NCBI GenBank assembly: GCA_900291925.1
Contig: UWYS01000002.1
Span: 1-64,000, forward strand
Reading direction: 5' to 3'
Length of the DNA: 64,000 bases
DNA from: Thecaphora thlaspeos
Lineage: Eukaryota > Basidiomycota > Ustilaginomycetes > Urocystidales > Glomosporiaceae
Shown: piece after piece, positions 46,474 to 56,930 of the stretch
Layout of the letters: every line of letters starts with the position of its first letter
How positions within the stretch are numbered: position 1 is the stretch's first letter
The notes under the pieces: model-generated
What the model saw: only the letters and a program-made list of their open reading frames with translations
Databases searched by the model: none
Told to the model about the DNA's origin: nothing
Program-made: the position numbers and the translations under genes

Positions 46474-49127
46474 TGTATATGGAGTCGAGAGGCGGGAGGC
46501 GGGAGAGGAGATGGGGTAGCGTGGGCCGTCGAAAGCGTCTGGAGACAGACCGTGCTGGTGATTCGGTCGCTTGCACCGCCGGAGTAAGTGACTGGGAGAC
46601 GGCCGAGCGGGTCAACTTTATTATGGTTCTGCCTGTGGAGGTGGCGGCTCGTCAGTGTGCGATGGTGGTGATGGTGATGGTGGTGGTGGCGGGAGAGCGT
46701 CTAAGGAGCGTGCGAGGATGGGTGTGGTGGATGGCAAGTGCATTGCGCACGAAAAAGGGTCGCGAGGCTAGGAAGAACGGCGCGGCGAGCGAGCGTCGAT
46801 TTATTCTTGTCAGAAAAAAAAGGGTGGCCAAACCTCCACCAGCGTTCGGATCCGTTCCAGACCAGCGCCTATCATGCGGAGATGCGAGAGCGACATGCGT
46901 TGCGGTGCGGCGTCGAGTCGTGTCGAGTCGAGCCCGGTCGGTCCGAGCCAGCGTCCAGCATCACACAGGTACAGTACAGTACAGTACAGTACAGTACAGC
47001 GACGCCGCACGGCCTTGCTGGCGTCCCTCTCTGGCTGCCAAGATGACGACGGCGGCGGCGACAGGGTCGAATGGGCAAGACGGCGCTGTTTTTGCAGGAC
47101 TACCGGAGCAGCCGCTCGACCGGAGCGGGGATCCGGCGGCAGCGCATTCAAGCTGGCCTGTTGGCTCGCTGGCGTGTCGGCCTGTCGAGCCAACAACTCA
47201 AAAACGAGACTTTGCGTACAGTAACTACGGCGACCTCACACTCTCGCGCCTTTGAGCCAGCGGGCCCCTCGTCGGCCGGCAGAATCTGGGCTTGCTCGCT
47301 ACATAGCTACACGTCTTCGGCGCCGCTTTGGCCTCGTCACACGCCGAGTGCCGTCGTCGTCGCCACTACGTGTGGGGCGTAAGACGACCATCATTGAGGA
47401 ACTCTGAACCAGCATCGAACAGGAGGAGTGGCAGAACGTCTTGAGAAGCGATCGAGCATCGGTGCGGGGTGTCGTGGGGACCGCTTAAACAAGCACGACG
47501 CAAATGATCAAGAATCGCACTACGCCGTGAGCTGCAAGCGAGCGGCCAGGCCCGGCGTCAGGTCAACTCTGGCGGGCCTGTCTCTGGCGGGCCTGTGCGG
47601 CGGGCAGGTGGGGAGGAAGAGCGTCGGCCTGTGTCGCTAAGTATGTAGTTAAGGGCGCGCTCTCCCCTTTTCCCTGGTCAGGGCGACGCCGGCGGGCCAG
47701 CGCCGGCCGAGCCAAAGCAGGGCGGACCATCCGAGCGGGCGGGCCGCGCCTCGCAGGCAGCGCGCCTCTGCGACACCTCTCCCCTCGTCACCCCACCTCG
47801 ACTGTAACCAAAACCGCACCATCCCCGACCAGCTGGCTCCCTTCTCTCACCCTCTCGCCTTCCCTCTGCCATCCCCCTTGACGCTCTTTCTCCGCTCAGG
47901 TCCCCCGCTCGCCTTCCAGCAGCCTTGGCCGACTTGCGCGACACCATCGGAAGGCCTCCTACAACCATCCACCTCCCACCACACCCTATCCGCTCACAAC
48001 GGCATCGCCGTCTGGCAGTCGACTGCCTCTCATCCGCGCGCGCCGGCCTTTCCAGCATCCATCCTCTGCCTTCCGTCGTACCCGATATACCAGCGCCCCG
48101 AGTTCTCTCCGACCCGGACGGTGACCTGCCAGGCTCCCAATCGCCTGCACCTCTAGCTTACAGGGACCGCCGACACTTACTCCTTGCCCTTCGTTCCCTT
48201 CGCCCGCCTTGCGTCGACTCGATACGATACCCGCCTCTTTCTCCTTTCGATCCGCCGTCTCGCACGTAGCCAGCCTCGAGCTCGCTTCAGATCGCGCAGC
48301 ACCTCTTCCCAGCACTGACCGCGCTTGCGCTCCCTTCTCAAGAGAAAGAGCGAAAGAAAGGCTCGCCTCGTTAGCGGATTAGCGGTATCCGACGATAGGC
48401 TCGAGGCAACACTCCCCTCCGCACCAGCGTCGCATTGTCTGGACGCTGCTCTCCAGCCGCCACCAGTCGTGGCGCACGGTGCACCTACTCCGCGATAGCT
48501 GGAGGATATCCCGACGCATTACACTCGCATTGCGTCCTACCGATCGCCTTGCCTGCCTGCTCCGACTCCGCCTAGCTTGCATTTCCCCTGCGTTCTCCCT
48601 CTTCTTGCCTTCGGAAACGGACTTTTAACGACTCGGCCCGTCGACAAGAAAGGTGCTCGCGCCAAGGCCCAAGTCCCCGCTATCGAACACAGATTGCGCG
48701 CCTCGGCCGGCTGCAGATGACCGCGGGCCAAGAGACGCTCTGAGGTGGACTTCTCTTATTACGTGACGACCTTCCCCTTCCTCCTCTTGTTTCCCCTCTA
48801 ACGAAGAACCTGCCCACTCTCTCCGATCACCAAACTCTCGCTAGGCCTCGCTGCAACGATCTTCAGCGGTCTCCAGGGCTCCTCTCCACTCCTCGAAGTG
48901 TTACACACCGACTCACCCCTTCTACGCACGGCTGGCTATTTGAAGGCAAGCGAACGTACGCCTACTCGCAAACCTAGCTCGGTCCCGACTAGCCCCCCTG
49001 CTCCCGAGTCAGGGCGCCACAAGCTCCAATCCGATCGGCCCTGCCCTGCTTCATACCTCTGTACGCGTAAGGCGTGCCGTATCGTGCCCGCACACGCCCT
49101 TTCTGCACTCCCTCAAAGAATCCCGCC
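46474..49127. promoter_or_regulatory. Divergent promoter region, RIM2 / ROM2
   Basis: The longest intergenic stretch apart from the two repeat-bearing ones. No conserved gene found. It has GGTGAT-type repeats near 46660-46690, the GTACA microsatellite at 46969, one TACAGTA at 47217 and a long, ATG-poor pyrimidine-rich leader from about 47750 to the ROM2 start. Confidence 0.5.
46969..46999. repeat. (GTACA)6 pentanucleotide repeat
   Basis: Six perfect GTACA units plus one base. Each junction forms TACAGTA, the heptamer that recurs singly elsewhere between genes. Confidence 0.95.
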
Positions 49128-52100
49128 ATGTCCGGGCCCGGCGGCACCCATCAGGGCATTCCGCCCGACAAGCGGACGATGGCCTACGAAAGCATCTTTG
49201 GCAGGCCGTCGGCCAAGCCAAAAGGTCCGCAGCATGCCGGCGGGATGCCGATGGGCGGACCGGGACCAGGGCCAGGCTTCCGACCTCCTCCTCCTCCTCC
49301 GCCCGCCGCCGCCGCCGGCAACTTTGCCGGCAACAGCAACCAGCGCTGGAACGCTGGCATGTCGGGCTACCCCGGTTACGGCCAAGGCTACGCGGACAAC
49401 GGCGCGATGGCGGCGGCGGCCACGCCTGCCGGATCAGCGGGTCCGGGCGGGTCCCAGCAGCTGCCGCCACATCACGCGATGCCGCTCTATTACGGCGGCG
49501 GCGGCGGCGGCGGCGGAGGAGGGCCAGGGGCGCTGGGTGACGGCGGAGGCTACGCGCCCTCGCTCAACTCGTCCAGCGACAGCAGCTACCATCGCGACGG
49601 CGATGGCTCCGACCGCAGGATGAGCACAGTCCCTTCGATGGTTGGGTCAGACCTGCGGATGTCAAGCTATTCTGCGTACGGCAACGGCCTCGGCAGCGCG
49701 GCCGACGCCTACCGCTCCTCGACGCCCAGCATCACGCCGGCCAGCGCCTATGCGAGCCGCTATATGAATGGCAACGGCAACGGCAACGGTCATGGACCCA
49801 GCGAAAGCGCGGGCGGCGGATCTGGTCACAATGATGCTGCAAGTGGCAGCGGAGCGGGTCCGACCAGCGCGAGTGCCGGCGGCTACCCAAATCCCAACGC
49901 GCATTCGCCCAGGGCGTCAATCTCATCGCTGGCGCCACGAGGGGCCCACGCAGACTACCTCACCGCCGGAGGGGGTGGGACAGCAGGAGGGGCCCAGCAT
50001 GACTTCCCATCCTCCGCCTCTACGGGAGCGGATGGAGGCCGAGCCCCCAGCATCGATGTGATGAGTTCCGGCGTCAGCCGCATCGGCTTGGCCGAGCCCA
50101 AAGGCCCCCGTCCGCCGCCTTGCCTGCCGAGCTTTGAGCTCGGCCAGGACGACAACGACGACAACAAGTCCGAGTTCTGGTTCGGGAGCGCCGACGGGAC
50201 GAAGACGCCGACAAGCCCGGCCAAGAAGGCCTCGCGGCGGCTCGACAGCTTCGGCGCCTCGCAGGCGTCCGCGACCACCGTCAATGCCGCAGCCAACAGA
50301 AGAGGAGCTCTCACGGACGAGATGTCCTTCGGCAGTGCGGGCCGTGGCGGCGGCAGCAGCAGCGTGGATCGAGGCGATTATTCTCAAGGTGAGCTTGAAG
50401 CAGATCGAGTCCCCCGAAGGGACGCCGGAAGATGATCGCGCTATGGCCGCACCAGGCTGCTCGACGACCCACAAAGCCATGATCGCTGATCCATGTATCC
50501 CTCTGCCCGATATCGCTTCTCCGCTCCTGCTTCAGGCTTCTACGACAATCTGCTCGGCCAGAAGTCGGCCGCATCGTCCATCTACGGCGATGGCCGGCAC
50601 AGGGGTTCGTTCGAGTCGGATCGACAGTCAATCGCCACCTCGATGTACGCGCTCCCCGTCAACCAGAGCGCCTCGCGCAACTTCCATCCCGTCTCGACCT
50701 CGAGTGTTCACCTGCCACACGCCAACGGAGGGAGCAGCAGCTATTTTGCCGCCCAAGGTGGACCCGGCGGCTTCACCACGCTGGCGCCCTACGGCAGCAT
50801 CGGCAGCGGTGGCGGGCCGAGCTGGGACCGTCCCGCTCGCATGCGGACCGCTTCGAGCGCCACACAGGTGGCCCAGGCAGCCTACGCGCCAGGCCTCGCC
50901 AACTTCAAAGGAAGCGGCGGCGGTGGCGGCGGCGGCTGGAACGACTCGGTCGACTTTGCCGCCAAGGGAGCCGGCAGCATGGGGCGGGCCGACCATCGGT
51001 CGATGTCGTTCGGCCAAGTCGCGACGCGCCCGTCCATCCTCCCGACGCCGGCGTCGCCGCAGGGCAGCGTTCATGGGGCCGCCAAGGGACCCGTGAGCTC
51101 GTCGAGCCGCCGCGGGCCTTTAGTCTACCCAGCGCTTCTGTCCAAGGTGGCCGAAGCGTTCCGCGCGCGCGTTACGCTCGCGGAGCGGGCCAAGAACGGC
51201 CTCACCTACAGCGATGCGTTCGATGGTCGTGACGCTGTCGACCGGATCGCCTACATCATCAAGACGACCGACCGCAACCTCGCGCTGCTGCTGGGCCGCG
51301 CGCTCGACGCGCAAAAGTTCTTCCACGACGTCACTTACGACCACCGGCTGCGCGATTCGCCCAACGAGATCTACCAGTTCAAGACGCGCGTCCCCACGTC
51401 GGGCTTCGGCGGCCAGCAGAACGGCTTCGACGGCGACGGCGCAGGAGCGGCCGGCTTCCCGCCGAGCAGGCGGGGCTCCGGCGAGCGCGGCGTGACACGC
51501 GAGAACTCGGCCACTAGCCTCAACCCGGCCGCCTCGATCACGTCAATCACGTCGAGCCGGCCGACGGGCACATCGGTGCTGTCGCCCGATGTGACGACGC
51601 CCGCCACGTCGATCCACCACCACGGCGGCCAGGGCAAAGCGCACGAGCAAGATGGCATCGGCGACGACGACGACGATGACGCCCTGCCGACCGGCGTCTT
51701 TACTTTGTTGACCGACTGCTACAGCCCGACGTGCACGCGCGACCGACTCTGCTATAGCATCGCCTGCCCGCGGCGGCTCGAGCAGCAGGCGCGGCTCAAC
51801 ATGAAGCCTCAGCCCGGGCTGAAGCGGACGATGAGCAAGGAGAGCCTTGGCGAGCCGGCCGAGCGGGGCGCGCTGTGGGCCGAGTCGGTCTCCAAGGACG
51901 TGTTTGACGCGACCTCAGAGACGGAGCGGAAGCGCCAGGAGGCCATTAACGAGGTCATGTACACTGAGCGTGACTTTGTCGCCGACCTCGAGTATCTGCG
52001 CGACCAGTGGATCAAGCCGCTCCGCTCGCAGGACATCGTCGCGGAGGATCGGCGAGATGACTTCGTCACGCAGGTCTTCTGGAACGTGCTTGAGATTCAT

Positions 52101-54723
52101 GCCGTCAACGCCAAGATGGCCGAGCTACTGACGAAGCGCCAGAAGCAGGCGGCCGTCGTCGAGCGGATAGGCGACATTCTGCTCGAGATGGTCCCGCACT
52201 TTCAGCCGTTTGTCAAGTACGGCGCCCACCAGCTCTACGGCAAGTACGAATTTGAAAAGGAAAAGGCCTCAAACCCGGCCTTTGCCAAGTTTGTCGATGT
52301 GAGTGACCACCTCCTGTCTCTGTGTGGAAGCCGAGGTCGGCGGTCACGGACTCGGCGATGAAACCTTGCTGACCGCCAGCCTGGCGCCCTCTGTCGCTCC
52401 TCGTCTCGAATTTCGTCCTGCCGCCCCGCACCGACAGGAAACTGAGCGGTTGCCGCAGTCGCGCAAGCTCGAGCTCAATGGCTACCTGACCAAGCCGACG
52501 ACGCGTCTGGCGCGCTACCCGCTGCTACTCGAGCAGGTGGTCAAATACACGGCCGAAGACAACCCGGACAAGCAGGCGCTCCCGCGCGTCATCAAGATTG
52601 TCAAGGAGTTCCTCACTAAGGTCAATGTCGAGACGGGCAAGAGCGAGAACCGCTTCAACCTCGCGCAGCTCGACCAGCAGCTTGTCTTCAAGCAGGGCGA
52701 GGCGATCGACCTGCGCCTGCGCGACGAGCAGCGCGAGCTCGTCTTCAAGGGACCGCTCAAGCGACGCGGCGGGACGCAGAGCGAGAGCGCCGAGCTCCAG
52801 GTGTTCCTGTTCGACCACGCGCTACTGATGGTTAAGCCCAAGACGGTCAACAAGCACGAGCTTTTCAAGGTCTACCGGAAACCGATACCCTTGGAGCTGC
52901 TGATCGTCACCGTCTACGACGAGGTCCCCACGGGCAAGGGCAGCTCGACGCGGCCCAAGTCGGTGATGTCCAAGACGTCGACTGGCACGCGGCTGACGGG
53001 CGCGCCTGGCTCCGCTGTGCCCAAGCAGGACGCAAAGACGGGCTACGCTCTGACGTTCACCTACCTCGGGAAGAAGGGCTACTCGATGACTTTGTGGGCC
53101 AGCACGTTCGTCAGCCGGCGCAAATGGTTCGAGCACATCGAGTCGCGTCAGGAGATCCTCCGCCAGCGCAGCAACATCTTTGACACCATCACACTGTCCG
53201 AGGGCTTCTTCGCCGGACCCAGCCGCGTCAATTGCTCGGTCCCCTTCGACTTCGGCCGGCGCATCATCTATGGGACCGACGACGGCGTCTACCTTTCAGA
53301 CCTGCGCGAAAAAGCGCGCCCGCCGACCAAGGTGCTGCCATTGCCCGGCGTCACCCAGGTCGACGTGCTCGAGGAGTACCAGATCCTCATCGTGCTGGCC
53401 GAGCGCTCGGTGCACACATTCACGCTCGACGCGCTCGACCCATCGGACCCAATGGGCTCGCTCAAGCGCGGGCGCCGAATCTCGTCGCACACGTCCTTCT
53501 TCCGCGCCGGCGTCTGCCTCAACCGGATGCTTGTCTGCGTCGTCAAGTCGAGCTCGCTCTCGTCAACGATCAAGACGCTCGAGCCGATCGAGCAGAACGT
53601 CCGCGGCAAGAAGCAGCCGACGTTCCGCAAGCTGCTCCAGGGCGGGCAGGAGTCGCTGCGCGTCTTCAAGGAGTTCTACATCCCGACCGAGTCGAGCTCG
53701 ATCCACTTTCTCAAGTCGAAGCTCTGCGTCGGCTGCACAAAGGGCTTCGAGATCGTCGACCTCGAGACGCTCGACACTCAGGGACTGCTCGATCCGGCCG
53801 ACTCGTCGCTCGACTTTGTCCACCGCAAGGAAATTGTCAAGCCGATCGCCATCTACCGGATCACGGGCGAGTTCCTGCTGTGCTACGACGAGTTTGCCTT
53901 TTATGTCAACAAGAACGGCTGGCGCGCCAAGGGCAACTGGATCATCCACTGGGAGGGCAACCCGACCTCGTTCGCCTACCACCATCCCTACGTGCTTGCA
54001 TTCGAGCCCAACTTCGTGGAGGTTCGCCACGTCGAGACGGGCGCGCTCCACCAGGTCATCACTGGCGTCAACCTGCGCTGTCTGTTTGCCGACGTACCGC
54101 CGCCGGCGCCGACGCTAAGCCAGCAGAACGCCTCGGCCATGGCCGCCGCCGCGGCAGCAGCAGCAGCGATGCATACAGCTTCCTCACCGCCGTTTGGTAG
54201 CATGATCGTTGGGCCGTACGGCCGGCCGATGCAGCGGCCTTACGGTGCATTCCCCGGTGCTCGGCCCGGCTTCCCGCCCGGTGGCGGAGGCGGACCTGGC
54301 GGGATGGGTCTGCCTCCGGGTACGCCCGGCGCCTCGCTCTACGGCGGCGGCCACCCCGGGATGCCCCACGGGCCTGGCTCACAATTTGGCGTTCCGATGT
54401 CTCAGCCTGGCACGCCACAAGATGGTCCGATGGCAGCGCTGCCTCCACCGCCTCCTCGCCCCGGAGTCCCGCTCCAAGCGGCGCCGGCGCGACCGCCGGC
54501 GATGCCATACGCCTTCTCGCAGCCGCAGCCGAAGCCGAGGCCGCCGCCGGTCCAGCGCAATCCCGTGTGGGAGTCGGTCGCGGCCAGTCGCAACCAGATT
54601 GTCTTCATCGGCGACACGACCGTCTTCTGCGTCCGGCTGCACACCGAGAACGGCGGCGACTGGAGCGGGAGCGAGAACGGGTCGTCGAAGGGCAACCATG
54701 GAGCTATTGCTGCTGCAGCATGA
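49128..54723 (+). CDS. ROM2: Rho1 guanine nucleotide exchange factor, Rom2 type
   Basis: About 1769 residues in three exons: 49128-50388, 50536-52298 and 52438-54723. Domains in order: a Gly/Pro/Ser-rich N-terminus; a DEP domain at about 618-700 (LLSKVAEAFRARVTLAERAKNG... FDGRDAVDRI); a RhoGEF (DH) domain at about 880-1075 (RKRQEAINEVMYTERDFVAD; ETERLPQSRKLELNGYLTKP then TTRLARYPLLLEQV across the intron 2 junction); a PH domain at about 1097-1245; a CNH domain at about 1272-1559 (NCSVPFDFGRRIIYGTDDGV); and a Gly/Pro-rich tail. This is the layout of Rom1/Rom2, which load Rho1 with GTP in the cell wall integrity pathway. The first acceptor was placed at 50535 since an in-frame TGA at 50487 rules out earlier sites. 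The tail after the CNH domain is longer than in yeast. Confidence 0.94.
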
Positions 54724-55709
54724 TGGGGCGGCGAAGGTGGCGGTGCCCGGTGTTGCAACGGACATGGCCAGCCTACAAGCAGACTCATAGACGGCGGGAG
54801 CGGCAACGAGCTCCTCGCCTTGGCTTGATGAGCCTCGTTTCTTCGCGATACCTCCCTGGACCGACCGATTGGCTGACACGGTATACGACGTTGAGTGGCA
54901 TCTGACTCCAAAGAACTTGTCTCCCTCTCTCTTCCTTCCTCTCTCCCTCTCTCTCTCCCTCTCTGCCGAGGCTCTCTTGTACACATACATACGTACGCCC
55001 TCGCCCTCCTCGCCTACCCTTTGTTTCTCTATCTCTCACGCTCATGATACGATGCTGCATCTGCGAATCCTGTTTCGGCCATTTCTGTTAGCTCGTTTCG
55101 GGTCGACCTGTGTGTGTGTATGCATGGACGATCAACTCAGGGAAGGAGGTTCTCAGACGCTTGCCCTTGACCCGTGTCACGCTCGCTGCGTATGGATCAT
55201 TCTCGGATTCCACCATGGTTTGATCCTCTGAGCGTGGCCCCAGCGCCGTGCAGAGGTCAGGGTCAGGGTCAATCGCGGGAAACGGAATTCGCACCGCGAG
55301 TCCAAGTCGCAGTGCGGGAAAAGCGAAGAAAGTCAAGAGTAGTGTCGCCGCCCCCAGACCTTGCTTCGCTCCTTGCCACCACCATCGCCGTTTTCCTCGC
55401 CACCGCCTTGTCCATCCAGCGCGCATACACGGCTTATTATAGGGCCAACGCATCGCATCATCACAGACAAAAGCAGCGCTTCCCATTTCCCCTCGACGAG
55501 CGAACGAATTTCATAAGCTTCCTCGTTCCCCACCCCTTTGCCACCGCCAGCAAGCAACGGTAACTCTTCTTCCCTTCTACCTTCCTTCCTCTAAGCGCCC
55601 ACCATTGGTGTTTGCGCCTCAGCGAATACGCTCCGAGTCTTTCGCCTGCTATTCTCCTTCAGCCTCTCGCCGCCACCCTCCACCTTACCGCACCGGTCGC
55701 CCGCCCAGT
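54724..55709. other. Intergenic region ROM2 / U2AF1
   Basis: Holds the 3' flank of ROM2 with a CT microsatellite at about 54930-54963, and the promoter and leader of the U2AF gene. No gene seen. Confidence 0.5.
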
Positions 55710-56546
55710 ATGGCCTCCTACCTAGCCTCGATCTACGGGACGGAACAAGACAAGGTAAATTGTTCCTTCTACTACAAGATCGGCGCATGTCGACACGGCC
55801 CTCGCTGTTCTCGCAAGCACACGAAACCACCCTTCTCCCAGACGATCCTGATTTCCAACGTCTATCGGAACCCACTTCACGATCCGACCATTCCGGACGA
55901 AGTCAAGGCCTCCAAATCCTCGGCGCAGCTCCAAGAAGGATTCGATGAATTCTTCGTCGACTTTTTTGTCGAGCTGGCAAAGTACGGCAAGTTATTGGAG
56001 ATGCACGTTTGTGATAACGTGGGAGATCATCTGATCGGTAACGTGTACGCACGGTACGAGTGGGAGGAAGAGGCACAAAATGCCGTCGATAGACTAAACG
56101 AAAGGTGGTACGACGGTAGACCACTCTTCGCCGAACTCAGCCCCGTCACCGACTTCAGAGAGGCTTGTTGTCGTCAAAACGAAACGCAAGAATGCAACCG
56201 TGGTGGATTTTGCAACTTTATGCATCTTCGTTACGCCAGTCCCGCCCTCGTCAGGGAACTTCATCATCAGTTGAGCGTAGAAAACAACAAAAAGAGACAG
56301 GATGAGAAGTTGGCGAAACTGGGTTGGAAGGATAGGTTGAAGCTGCAGGAGGAAAAAGAGGAGGATGTCGTCGTAGAGGGAGGAGGAGATTGGAGAAAGG
56401 CGGAAAGTGGTGGCGATTGGAGAAAGAAGGCTGGTGGCGATTGGAGGAAGGATGGAGAACATGAGGCGGATGTGAAGGACGACAACAACGACGCAAAGGT
56501 GCAGAGGAAGAGGGACAGCGCTAGTCCCGAGGTAGGCGAGAGGTGA
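55710..56546 (+). CDS. U2AF1: U2AF small subunit (U2AF35)
   Basis: Splicing factor of 278 residues that binds the AG of the 3' splice site with its large-subunit partner. The first CCCH zinc finger is CSFYYKIGACRHGPRCSRKH (Cys18, Cys27, Cys33, His37). The atypical RRM/UHM follows (QTILISNVYRNP ... FFVDFFVELAKYGKLLEMHV; HLIGNVYARYEWEEEAQNAV), then the second finger (CCRQNETQECNRGGFCNFMH). The start at 55710 (MASYLASIYGTEQDKVNC) is the family's usual one. No intron interrupts the reading frame. The C-terminus lacks an RS domain; it has a Lys/Glu-rich helix and three GGDWRK copies. Confidence 0.95.
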   Translation: MASYLASIYGTEQDKVNCSFYYKIGACRHGPRCSRKHTKPPFSQTILISNVYRNPLHDPTIPDEVKASKSSAQLQEGFDEFFVDFFVELAKYGKLLEMHVCDNVGDHLIGNVYARYEWEEEAQNAVDRLNERWYDGRPLFAELSPVTDFREACCRQNETQECNRGGFCNFMHLRYASPALVRELHHQLSVENNKKRQDEKLAKLGWKDRLKLQEEKEEDVVVEGGGDWRKAESGGDWRKKAGGDWRKDGEHEADVKDDNNDAKVQRKRDSASPEVGER

Positions 56547-56930
56547 CGACCGACGTGCCAGCTTCGACCGCCCAGGATCGACAGAACGTCGACCCGTCCT
56601 TCCACCTGTCTCTGCTCTTCTCTTTTACCTACCGCAGCATCCTGTACGAATAGCCCCGAGCACCAGCTCTCTTCTGATCGGCATGACAGACAATACCAGC
56701 ACCAGACACGCGGCCACGTCCCCCGCGCTCCGTCACACTCTTCGTTCTGACTCTGAAAGAGTTGGTGCTGCCCCACGACGACGACGACGACGGGCGACGA
56801 GAGGCGATACAGGAAGCGGTGGTCTTGCCTCCTCTCCCCCCCCCATCCCCTCCTTCCCCCTTTCCTCATCTTCTGATCCTCTTCCTCACCCTGCCTTCCC
56901 CTCTCACCCAGACCCACAGTCACCCGCTTC
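56547..56930. other. Convergent intergenic region
   Basis: Shared 3' flank of the U2AF and MKT1 genes. Contains a short C run near 56829 and CT-rich sequence. No gene. Confidence 0.55.
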
